From Planctomycetaceae bacterium (GTDB lineage: Bacteria > Planctomycetota > Planctomycetia > Pirellulales > Thermoguttaceae), in assembly GCA_031266315.1 (NCBI GenBank), contig JAISBG010000291.1:1-10837 (forward strand): 10,837 bases of DNA, given 5' to 3'. The position numbers and the translations under genes were made by a program. A model generated the notes under the pieces. That model was not told the DNA's origin. It made no database searches and saw only the letters and a program-made list of their open reading frames with translations. Below are positions 1 through 6,512 of this stretch, in pieces; within the stretch, counting starts at the first letter, position 1, and every line of letters begins with the position of its first letter.

Positions 1-57
1 GCTTGGACACCTAATACGGTAGATTCAGAAAAATTACATTTATCGTAATAATAAACA

Positions 58-117
58 CAAGCATAAATGGAACACTACACATGTTTCACTTGCATGTCGG
101 TGCGCCATTTATGCTTG
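58..117 (-). terminator. Stem-loop behind the PEP-CTERM gene, possible terminator
   Basis: A perfect 13-bp inverted repeat (CAAGCATAAATGG at 58-70 and its complement at 105-117) encloses a smaller hairpin, ACATG (79-83) with CATGT (93-97). It lies about 40 bases past the stop codon of the minus-strand gene ending at 159. On that strand the stem is followed by a T-rich run (TGTTTATTATT) rather than a clean U tract. It is either an imperfect terminator or a 3' mRNA hairpin. The inner loop shares TTTCACTTGCA (84-94) with the large palindrome at 6690-6700, so it may also belong to the repeat families of this genome. Confidence 0.4.
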
Positions 118-158
118 CACATGACCCTTTATTCGATATTATAATATAACCTTTAGAG

Positions 159-731
159 TTATTTCATTTTTCGAATAAGTTTTCGCCGTAAACCAAGACC
201 GACCAATCCAAGACCAAAGATCAACATTGTTGCCGGCTCTGGAGTGGTACTACGTGATCCTGTACCAATATCAGCAGCAAATGCAACAAGTCCAATATCT
301 GCAACATGTAGAGGTAATTTAGGCTCAGCTGCTAAGGTATCAATAACAAAGGCGATGTTATTATCACCATTAACCAGTAAATGATCAGCAAAAAGAGAGT
401 CTAAAGAAATATCTAGATAGTAACCCTCAAACCAAGTTGAGGTTAATTGATCAGGGCTTAAGTTGAAATACTGTTCATCAAGCAAAACCCCATTGATAAG
501 AATTTCGAGATTTGTACCGAGCAATGAAATCAAACCACTCAGTATTTGAGAACTTGCATCTTCATAGTCGTATGTAAAAGCAGTTACAAACGCATAAGAG
601 CCTTGAATATTAGAGCCTATACCTACTGTTGTATCTTTAGTTTGTACAAACGTATCAGCATTCTCGTCATATACCCAGTAATTAGAAAAGTCCCCACCTA
701 TGGGATTAATTTTGGGGTGGGGTGCCGCGGT
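159..731 (-). pseudogene. C-terminal part of a PEP-CTERM exported protein, separated from its start by frame breaks
   Basis: This frame is open from 731 down to the stop at 159 and has no ATG or GTG; the only start-like codon is a TTG at 533 inside the domain. It therefore reads as the downstream part of the gene starting at 1194. The conceptual protein runs from GGDFSNYWVYDE through a beta-rich region with repeated VNG/ING turns. It ends in a textbook PEP-CTERM sorting signal: the motif TPEPATM, a hydrophobic segment (LIFGLGLVGLGL) and a basic tail (RRKLIRKMK). In this family the tail is cut by an exosortase after export. The TAA at 732-734 closes this frame upstream, so a single slip at the G tract would not rejoin the halves. 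The exact function is unknown; the sorting signal is certain by inspection. Confidence 0.75.
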
Positions 732-758
732 TTAGGTTTTAATACACCCCCCCCCACC
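692..758. repeat. About 60-bp G/C-run segment interrupting the PEP-CTERM gene
   Basis: CCCCACC occurs at 692-698 and again at 752-758, exactly 60 bp apart. An inverted copy (GGTGGGG, 716-722) lies in between. The segment carries stop codons in all three minus-strand frames (739-741, 732-734, 698-700). Sequence on both sides still reads as one exported protein: NWGNWW before it and GGDFSNYWVYDE after it. The arrangement resembles a small insertion bounded by a 7-bp direct repeat. Removing exactly 60 bp does not restore the frame, so a change in G-run length would also be needed. A misassembly around the homopolymer is the main alternative. Confidence 0.45.
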
Positions 759-1194
759 AGTTTCCCCAATTTGTCATTACATCAGCGACACCGCTTGGTT
801 GTGCATTTACTAGTAAGGAAGAGTGAGCACCGTAAACATCCTTGTAATCTGAATGTGTTGGATGTTTAGCCTCTTCGAATTTACCCAGCGTAGCAACTAA
901 ATGGGATTCTTTAGCGAGTAACCCACTGTTCCAATTGCCTACTGTTGCATCAACATTAGTAATTGTCATTGGCTGGGAATTGAGATACTGGAAATAGTCG
1001 TACATCAAAAGACTTCTAGGTTCATAACCGTCTCTTGGTGTTTGATCATCTCCTCTGAATTCAGAATAGGCGGTTCCCCATTCTTTAAAATTTTCACTTG
1101 TTAACGTGTCGCCATTTGAGTTCGTAATGTTTACGAGAAATGACAATGTTAACACTAACCCGACAGTCACACAAAACGTTGTTTTCATTTTCAT
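739..1194 (-). CDS. N-terminal part of the PEP-CTERM exported protein, signal peptide, truncated at a G9 tract
   Basis: The start is taken as the ATG at 1194, because AAAGGAG (1209-1203) lies 8 bases in front of it; a TTG at 1215 is less likely. The product begins MKMKTTFCVTVGLVLTLSFL, a Sec signal peptide with a short basic N-terminus and hydrophobic core, probably cut near residues 25-28. About 120 mature residues follow (with HPTHSDYKDVYGAHSSLL) before the frame ends in GGVY and a TAA at 739. That end lies just past nine consecutive Gs on the coding strand (plus-strand C747-C755). The PEP-CTERM signal sits in the next frame downstream (159-731), so the two pieces are best read as one broken gene of roughly 340 codons. 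I recognise no enzymatic domain. A sigma-54-type promoter and a palindrome lie upstream. Confidence 0.7.
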   Translation of the reverse strand: MKMKTTFCVTVGLVLTLSFLVNITNSNGDTLTSENFKEWGTAYSEFRGDDQTPRDGYEPRSLLMYDYFQYLNSQPMTITNVDATVGNWNSGLLAKESHLVATLGKFEEAKHPTHSDYKDVYGAHSSLLVNAQPSGVADVMTNWGNWWGGVY

Positions 1195-1202
1195 GAAACT
1201 TT

Positions 1203-1209
1203 CTCCTTT
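1203..1209 (-). promoter_or_regulatory. Ribosome binding site of the PEP-CTERM gene
   Basis: AAAGGAG on the minus strand is a near-perfect Shine-Dalgarno, 8 bases before the ATG at 1194. It decides the start over the in-frame TTG at 1215. It is the strongest ribosome binding site seen in the window. Confidence 0.75.
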
Positions 1210-1225
1210 GCTCAAAATTGTGAAT

Positions 1226-1246
1226 GTTACTTTACACTAAAGTAAC
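1226..1246. promoter_or_regulatory. 21-bp palindrome in front of the PEP-CTERM gene, operator or 5' UTR hairpin
   Basis: Two perfect 9-bp arms (GTTACTTTA and TAAAGTAAC) surround a 3-base centre. The site lies 31 bases before the ATG at 1194 and downstream of the sigma-54-type promoter at 1291-1307, so it would be inside the transcribed leader. It could be a repressor operator or an RNA hairpin close to the ribosome binding site. A weaker 8-bp stem (1255-1262 with 1270-1277, one G-T pair) sits next to it. Confidence 0.45.
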
Positions 1247-1290
1247 TCTTTTTTGCCGCAACACCACACGTTACGGCGAAACAAAATACG

Positions 1291-1307
1291 TGCAATATTC
1301 ATGCCAA
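1291..1307 (-). promoter_or_regulatory. Sigma-54-type -24/-12 promoter for the PEP-CTERM gene
   Basis: On the minus strand TTGGCATGAATATTGCA matches the RpoN consensus YTGGCACGRNNNTTGCW at every defined position except one (T for C). It has the required GG-N10-GC spacing. Transcription would start near 1280, giving a leader of roughly 85 bases that contains the palindrome at 1226-1246. In some proteobacteria PEP-CTERM genes are known to depend on RpoN and an enhancer-binding regulator, so the placement makes biological sense. That it works this way here is inference. I found no convincing enhancer-binding palindrome further upstream. Confidence 0.6.
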
Positions 1308-1597
1308 AACCTTGTTTTTTATTTATAGCATACGATATTACATATAACGGACTTAAATGTATTAGATAACAAGGAGTTAAATATTAAATTTTTAAACCTA
1401 TGTGTAATTTCGCCAATTAAATTGAAACACAGTGAATCAAAATAATACTTCTACACTCGTTATCGATACAAACAATATAGGTTAAAATATAGAAAATGTC
1501 AATAGTACTAAGCATTGAAAAGTTCGTTTCAAACGCGAAACACACAAAAATTCGCAGAAAGAAGTGGGCAATTCATCAAAAGTTGTCGGCGAAAATG
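1308..1597. other. AT-rich intergenic stretch without recognised genes
   Basis: No open frame, RNA gene or clear terminator is seen. AAGGAG near 1372 looks like a ribosome binding site, but no ATG, GTG or TTG follows at a workable distance. CCTTGTT near 1310 and AACAAGG near 1367 are complementary, but this may be chance. Sites for a regulator acting with the sigma-54 promoter would be expected here. Confidence 0.4.
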
Positions 1598-1738
1598 GGT
1601 GGGCGATCCCTTCGCTGAAGGGTCGCGCCGGTTGACTCTACATTGATTCCAAAACGGAAGGCAACACAATTTACTGCAGTTAATCTAATTCCCTGTCGGC
1701 TAACGCCGACGCGATGTTTTAGCAAAACATCGCCTACC
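1598..1738 (+). repeat. Hairpin-ended repeat element, copy A
   Basis: The element starts with GGTGGGCGAT and ends with ATCGCCTACC, so its ends are imperfect inverted repeats. Each end is a hairpin. The left one is CCCTTC-GCT-GAAGGG plus a GCGA/TCGC base. The right one is GCGATGTTTT-AGC-AAAACATCGC, preceded by GTCGGC-TAAC-GCCGAC (1695-1710). From 1629 to 1738 it aligns without gaps to 6742-6851 (about 98 of 110 bases identical). The right hairpin stem differs at three positions per arm between these copies, all compensated. The AT-rich tail (1739-1791, with CACTATTAACTATTA at 1746-1760) recurs inverted at 4225-4239. It lies just behind the stop of the minus-strand gene ending at 1792. Confidence 0.8.
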
Positions 1739-1791
1739 TTCGTTTCACTATTAACTATTAGCTATAAACTATTAATTATTAACTATTTTAA

Positions 1792-4203
1792 TTATCGTTG
1801 TCCGTTTAGAACAGCCCAGAAAGGGTGGAGGCGATCACTTCGGGTTCGAGCATCTTCCAAAATAACTCCAATGTCCGGCTCCACAAAACCATTCTGCGGT
1901 TGAAAATTTTTGGAACCAACACGAATTGCCGTCTTGTTATTAAAATCAATCATCTCCGGCGTTAAGAAAATTTGAATATTGGAAATTTTCGGCGCAATAT
2001 CTATTTGTACACTATTACTTGCTTTGAGCAATTTTGACCGAACGGAAATAATGTTTTTCGGAGGTTCTTTTTCCTGCCAATACAATGGGTCTGTAACGTA
2101 ATCAGGTTTATCTTTATCAAGATTGTTCATCTCGACCCACCAGAAAAACGAATCCCATGCCCGCATTGTGTTTGCTTCAAATTCCATCGGCGTGAAATTT
2201 CGTTGCCGTAATTTCATCCATTCAAAAAGATTCAAAATTTCGTCCGAAAATCCTTCCACACCACGCCCAATATATCGAACAACTGTTATATCAGGAACTT
2301 TGTGTTGCACGGTGAGATTTCGGTTCAGAAAAGGCGCGTTGATTGCCCATTTCGGTTGGTTGCCGATTCCTTCCAATTCTCCCCAGACAAAGTATAACGG
2401 AACATACCGAACATTGTCACGATAAGCGTTAATGTATTTAGAAGCAATGGCGTTGAACGGAATCGCTCCAGCCCACAGATCAGGATGAGACAACGCAATA
2501 TCCCACGCTGCCGTTCCGCCAATACCATGACCGGAAAGAAACACCCGATCCGTATCAATATTAAACCGGCGGAAAACATCTTTAAGCGAATAAAGAACCG
2601 AAGCATGCGCCAGTGCAGAAAAATCGTAATCAAGTTGTTTCATTTCCGGCGGATTCCAATCCGGCGCAACAACAATAAAACCATTTCGTGTTGCATGACC
2701 GTAACGTTCCTTCCCGCGCCAGGAACCAGCCCACCAATCCAGCATCATTTCCGGCGTTTGTGTTGCGCCGTTTAACGCAACGATAACAGGATAACGCCGA
2801 CTCGGATCGTATTCCGGCGGCAACTGAATTACATAACGAATTTTTTCAATCGTTTGCTGAATCGGATTATCAATCTCAAAAGAATAAAAGCCCGAACGAT
2901 CTTCATTCACCGGCGGCAATTCCGTTTTCGGCGGTTGAATATGTGCAAGAATCCGCGCAATAAGATCAGGACGAGCGGATTCCAGTGTTTTGAGTTGTTC
3001 AAGAATTGTTTTTCGTTGCAGATTGTTGTTTCCGCTTTGCAGGTATTCTGTAACCAAACGCCGTGTTTCCGGCAATGTCGCCGCAATCGTCAGACGGCGG
3101 TTGTCGGCATTGGAACCGGCAAACCAACCGGTCATTCCAACCGCTAACTTTTCCGCATCAGAAAGTTCTTTGTTCTGAGCGTAAAGATGGAAAGCCGCAA
3201 GACGGTCAATCGTATTAAAATTCAATCCGGCTGCAATTTCATCGAGAATCGGCGGAATTTTATCATTCTTTTCGTCTTCGGGCAATTTTTCGTACAGCGA
3301 TTTTAAGAGTGCAACCGTATCGTCCCGCTTTTTTTCAAAATCATCGTAACGCTGTAACATACGGCGTACGGACATAAATAGTTGTTCCGGTAAATTGTCA
3401 TCTTTTTCGAGTGTTTGCAAGGCTTGACGGACGAAAAAGTATTGACCGGATTTCCAACGGAGTTCCAATTCATCAAGACGGCGTTGATATTGTTGTTGCC
3501 GAATCATCCGAAACACCGACGCAAGACGTTGTTTCACTTCGGAATCATTTTGCCAATCGTCCAGAATACCGTACAGCTCTTCGGCGGCATCTTCGAAAAG
3601 TTTTCCCTGAATATAAAATCGGACAAGCCGGATTCGGTCTTCAAGATTTTTCGTATCAATTTGATTCATCAGAATCGGCGTTAGTTGTTCGCGCGGCAGC
3701 GCGTTTGTTGCAAGCCGCATGTCCCAGACCAACGGTTGATTATTGAAATGAATACCGCGAGCACGAACATAACGCGGTGTTAATTCGGTAATCGCCTGAG
3801 AAAACAACTCCACGCCGCCGTAATGACGAACCTGCAGCAACCGCCTGCCAAAAGAATCAAACCGTGTACTATTATCAAATTCGCCGAGAACATGAAGGTT
3901 CAAACCTTCCTGTGAATAACGAAGCCGTGTTCGGAATGTTTCGGGAATTTCCATTGTCTCTTCGGGAAGATGACTGATATTGTATTTGGGAACGAAAATA
4001 TACCGCAAACCATCGTCCACAACCACAATCAATTTCGCTCTTACTTTCCCTACTTCCTCTGCTTTTTCGTCAACTCTGGTAAGAAGGGTATATTTTCCTT
4101 CCAAAGAACGCCCGTCTTTCAAAACAATTTTCACCGCAAAAACCGGTGAACCGGAAAAAAGAATCAACCAAAATAACAAAACAAAAACAATAAAACGAAA
4201 CAT
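1792..4203 (-). CDS. Exported alpha/beta-hydrolase-fold protein, probably catalytically altered
   Basis: 803 residues. Residues 1-23 are a signal peptide (FIVFVLLFWLILFSGSPVFA), so the protein acts outside the cytoplasm. Residues 24-60 hold a 'VLKDGRSLEGKYTLL' strand pair seen in some exported planctomycete proteins. Residues of about 160-430 are helical and charged, possibly TPR-like. From about 445 to 675 lies a hydrolase core: IRYVIQLPPEYDPSRRYPVIVALNG, then FIVVAPDWN, then the elbow LSGHGIGGTAAWDIALSHPD. In active enzymes the elbow is GxSxG; here the serine position is Gly560. The region expected to hold the catalytic histidine reads RGVEGFSDEI, with Val649 where RGHE would be expected. 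The last 125 residues are beta-rich. The start has no Shine-Dalgarno. The gene stands alone between inverted copies of one repeat. Its peptidase/esterase ancestry is fairly sure; its present role is unknown. Confidence 0.75.
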   Translation of the reverse strand: MFRFIVFVLLFWLILFSGSPVFAVKIVLKDGRSLEGKYTLLTRVDEKAEEVGKVRAKLIVVVDDGLRYIFVPKYNISHLPEETMEIPETFRTRLRYSQEGLNLHVLGEFDNSTRFDSFGRRLLQVRHYGGVELFSQAITELTPRYVRARGIHFNNQPLVWDMRLATNALPREQLTPILMNQIDTKNLEDRIRLVRFYIQGKLFEDAAEELYGILDDWQNDSEVKQRLASVFRMIRQQQYQRRLDELELRWKSGQYFFVRQALQTLEKDDNLPEQLFMSVRRMLQRYDDFEKKRDDTVALLKSLYEKLPEDEKNDKIPPILDEIAAGLNFNTIDRLAAFHLYAQNKELSDAEKLAVGMTGWFAGSNADNRRLTIAATLPETRRLVTEYLQSGNNNLQRKTILEQLKTLESARPDLIARILAHIQPPKTELPPVNEDRSGFYSFEIDNPIQQTIEKIRYVIQLPPEYDPSRRYPVIVALNGATQTPEMMLDWWAGSWRGKERYGHATRNGFIVVAPDWNPPEMKQLDYDFSALAHASVLYSLKDVFRRFNIDTDRVFLSGHGIGGTAAWDIALSHPDLWAGAIPFNAIASKYINAYRDNVRYVPLYFVWGELEGIGNQPKWAINAPFLNRNLTVQHKVPDITVVRYIGRGVEGFSDEILNLFEWMKLRQRNFTPMEFEANTMRAWDSFFWWVEMNNLDKDKPDYVTDPLYWQEKEPPKNIISVRSKLLKASNSVQIDIAPKISNIQIFLTPEMIDFNNKTAIRVGSKNFQPQNGFVEPDIGVILEDARTRSDRLHPFWAVLNGQR

Positions 4204-4292
4204 TGTTAGTGAATAGTTTATAATTAATAGTTAATAGTGGATAATTAAATAAGGTGGGCGATGTTTTGCTAAAACATCGCGTCGGCGTTGGC
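4204..4292 (-). repeat. Hairpin-ended repeat element, copy B (inverted relative to copy A)
   Basis: GGTGGGCGAT (4253-4262) opens the hairpin GCGATGTTTT-GCT-AAAACATCGC (4259-4281 region), followed by GTCGGCGTTGGC. This is the reverse complement of the right end of copy A. The AT-rich tail (TAATAGTTAATAGTG, 4225-4239) is also the exact inverse of 1746-1760. The copy is truncated: it lacks the GTTGACTC... part of copies A and C. It sits directly in front of the 803-codon gene, so that gene is framed by inverted repeats. Confidence 0.75.
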
Positions 4293-4315
4293 AGAAATAC
4301 ACGGTGTATTTTTGC
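4291..4315. repeat. 25-bp near-palindrome behind fliH
   Basis: Twelve-base arms (GCAGAAATACAC and GTGTATTTTTGC) pair with one mismatch around a single G. On the plus strand it is followed by TTTTT, but no plus-strand gene lies upstream. On the minus strand, about 75 bases past the fliH stop, it is not followed by a U tract. It is a weak candidate for a terminator. Confidence 0.3.
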
Positions 4316-4390
4316 TTTTTGGGGTCAAAGTTCAGTAGAATGGCAAGTTTTTTTCCTAGCTCCTTTAGGGGCAATGCGGAACAATTCAGA

Positions 4391-5335
4391 TTAATTTTCG
4401 ATGAGGCAGAGTTCTTGTTCGATTCGTTCTAGTCGGGATTCGATTTGGTTGTCGATTGTTCCCAGGGACGTTTCGAGAATACAACCGCCGGGCGAAATTT
4501 TGGCATCGGGGACAATTTCCGTGCGTGCGGCATTTGCCATTTCGCGTATTAGAATATCCATTTGCGGTTGCAAGGTTTCGTAATCATCGGGATTCAGGCG
4601 AATTCGTACCGACGTGCTGCCCGCTCCCAATTCCAACGCCTCTCGTAATAACTTCAACGGCACATCGATCATTTCCGGTAAGAACCGCGAAATCGCTCGT
4701 TCCGCAATTGTTGTTGCGACTTTGATTGCGCTTTGTTCCCAGAGTTGCAAAAAGGATTGTTTTGCGGTTTCAAACCGTTCCGTCATTGTTTTCAATGCCG
4801 GTAAAAGAGTTTCGAGTTGGATTCCGAGTTGGATTTCCGCTTCACGGTGGACTTTTTCGGCATAATCTATTGTTGCCTGAAGTTCTCCGTCGGCATAACC
4901 TTTGGTCTTGCCTTCGCTGTAACCAACTTGATGACCCTCATCATAACCGGTTTTTCGCGCAATATCTTCACTTTGTTTTAGTTGCGCTTTTAGTTTGATG
5001 ACTTCACTTTCCAGTTGGTCTTTTCGTTTTTTGAAATTATCTTCTTCGGTTTGAAGCCGTTGATGTAATTCGGATAATTGATTTCGGATTGTTTCGGTTT
5101 CCTGATTGGCGTTGAAGCGGGCTTGCTCCACTTCGGCAAGAGCCTTTTCCCGCTCAATACGGGCAAGTTCCCGAATCCTCGCCACTTCATTCCGCGCCTC
5201 CGCCGCCACCTGAACCGCCTCCGCTTTAACCCGCGAAAGAAAATCAGACGCCTTTTCTTCCAAGTCAATAAAATTAAACGGAACAGGATGATAAGTTACC
5301 GGTTTTTGTACGGATTGATCGTTGTTTATTGTCAT
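4391..5335 (-). CDS. fliH: Flagellar assembly protein FliH
   Basis: 314 residues. In the flagellar export apparatus FliH binds and regulates the ATPase FliI on the cytoplasmic side. Residues 25-128 are a long Lys/Glu/Arg-rich coiled coil. Then comes a perfect run of glycines spaced by four (G130, G134, G138, G142, G146, G150), the GxxxG repeat that is the hallmark of FliH. The C-terminal domain (about 190-314) has the family pattern: a helix with 'AERAISRFLPEM', 'VRIRLNPDDYETLQ', and then 'PDAKISPGGCILETSLGTID'. The order fliG-fliH matches usual flagellar operons (51 bases between them). The expected fliI does not follow: 4204-4390 is repeat and non-coding, and then comes an unrelated exported protein. 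The start at 5335 has only a weak ribosome binding site. HrpE/YscL-type secretion homologues are the alternative family, but the FliG neighbour argues against them. Confidence 0.88.
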   Translation of the reverse strand: MTINNDQSVQKPVTYHPVPFNFIDLEEKASDFLSRVKAEAVQVAAEARNEVARIRELARIEREKALAEVEQARFNANQETETIRNQLSELHQRLQTEEDNFKKRKDQLESEVIKLKAQLKQSEDIARKTGYDEGHQVGYSEGKTKGYADGELQATIDYAEKVHREAEIQLGIQLETLLPALKTMTERFETAKQSFLQLWEQSAIKVATTIAERAISRFLPEMIDVPLKLLREALELGAGSTSVRIRLNPDDYETLQPQMDILIREMANAARTEIVPDAKISPGGCILETSLGTIDNQIESRLERIEQELCLIEN

Positions 5336-5386
5336 TTTGTTTATCGAACCAATTAATTAATCAATTAACCCCATTAACCCAATCGT

Positions 5387-6406
5387 TTATCGTTTCATGG
5401 ATTCGGCTTTATCCAAGAGAATATTTCTTGCACGAATAACATCGTTTTCGTTAATTGTTCCGAGATGTTTAAGTTGTTGCCGCATTTGATATTCTTCGGT
5501 CGGCGAAAAACGTTTGGTAACACGTTCAATCAGAGACGGCTTCGCACCAATCAACGCGGTTAATACAATCACCGTATCCACCGAACGGAATAATTGTGCG
5601 AGTTTCGTATTGTCGAGACGTTCCAGTTCATCGAAGGAAGAAGACCGGTCGGAAAATTCCGTTGTGTTGTATTCTTTTGAGTTGTATTGCTGACGGTTTG
5701 GTTCTTGTGTTTGAGATGTTCGGCTCGTTTCAAAAATTTTTCGGAGAACGGCATTTCCTTTGGTTCGGCGGGTTTCCGAATATCGCCGGCGTTCCAACCG
5801 TTCCCGAAGCGATAATTCAATCTCGTGCAAAATTTGTTTATCCGTCTCTTCAAATCCGGCAAGACGTTTTGTAACTTCCTGTTGCAACACTTCCGGCAAA
5901 CACCCCAAGATGATTCCTGCTCTTGATGCCGGAAGATGTGCCAACACCACCGCTATTGTTTGCGGATGTTCTTCGGTAATTTCCTGAGCAATATCTTCTG
6001 TTTCCGCATAACGTAAAAATTCAAACGGACGATTGGACGAAATACCGGACGAAATATTAAAGGGAGTATTTGAAATATTAAACGGGATATTCGATGCGAT
6101 ATTGGGCGGGACAAACGCCTCCGAACCGAAACAAACCGGTTCACCGGAATGTCGCGGAGGAGTGTAGGTTCCGTTTTCGGTCAATTGATGTTCGATTATT
6201 GCTGACGGTTTGCGTTGTTTCCGACCGGCTTTGTGCAAAAATTCATGGGCAAGCCGATCTGTTTCCTGAACGGAAACCTGTTTCAAGGACATCATTTCGC
6301 GCCGCACGGCTTTTGCCGATTCCGAATCAAGCCGCCCAAGCAACATATCTACCGTTTGCCATTCCAAACCGCTTAACAATAAGGCTGTTTTTCTGATTCC
6401 GTTCAT
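5387..6406 (-). CDS. fliG: Flagellar motor switch protein FliG, divergent
   Basis: 339 residues. FliG forms the rotor ring that links the MS ring to FliM and meets the stator. Residues 1-60 are FliG_N-like (GIRKTALLLSGLEWQTVDML). Residues 62-128 are a low-complexity linker with Asn/Ile/Phe/Ser repeats (PFNIS twice). The middle domain carries the FliM-binding motif EHPQ (146-149) in EHPQTIAVVLAHLP, then LPEVLQQEVTKRLAGFEETD. The C-terminal domain (260-339) fits FliG_C: LDNTKLAQLFRSVDTVIVLTAL, then HLGTINENDVIRARNILL. The usual MF-x-FED stretch before it is replaced by SSSFDELERLD, and the charged torque helix is divergent (IERVTKRFSPTEEYQMRQQL). It is followed by fliH after 51 bases. No fliF precedes it; instead there is nearly 1 kb of palindromic repeats. 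No strong Shine-Dalgarno is seen. Confidence 0.87.
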   Translation of the reverse strand: MNGIRKTALLLSGLEWQTVDMLLGRLDSESAKAVRREMMSLKQVSVQETDRLAHEFLHKAGRKQRKPSAIIEHQLTENGTYTPPRHSGEPVCFGSEAFVPPNIASNIPFNISNTPFNISSGISSNRPFEFLRYAETEDIAQEITEEHPQTIAVVLAHLPASRAGIILGCLPEVLQQEVTKRLAGFEETDKQILHEIELSLRERLERRRYSETRRTKGNAVLRKIFETSRTSQTQEPNRQQYNSKEYNTTEFSDRSSSFDELERLDNTKLAQLFRSVDTVIVLTALIGAKPSLIERVTKRFSPTEEYQMRQQLKHLGTINENDVIRARNILLDKAESMKR

Positions 6407-6456
6407 AGTTTTTGGTTTGTTGTTTGATATACTTTGTTATGGTTGCATTTATGTTC

Positions 6457-6478
6457 TTCCGGTAACTATTTACCGGAA
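6457..6478. repeat. 22-bp hairpin in front of fliG
   Basis: Perfect 9-bp arms TTCCGGTAA and TTACCGGAA around a 4-base centre, 51 bases before the fliG start. There is no U tract on either side, so it is not an ordinary terminator. It could be an operator or the end of a repeat. Confidence 0.4.
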
Positions 6479-6512
6479 AGAATTAACGTAAAGGTATTGA
6501 TTCATTGATTCC

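Noticed and set aside
1372..1445. AAGGAG followed by a short open frame beginning ATT
   Set aside because: There is no standard start codon, it has only about 20 codons, and the composition is AT-rich.
1643..1903. Plus-strand open frame starting MIPKRKATQFTAVN
   Set aside because: It starts in repeat copy A and runs into the 3' end of the minus-strand hydrolase gene. The same repeat at 6742 is not open in that frame.
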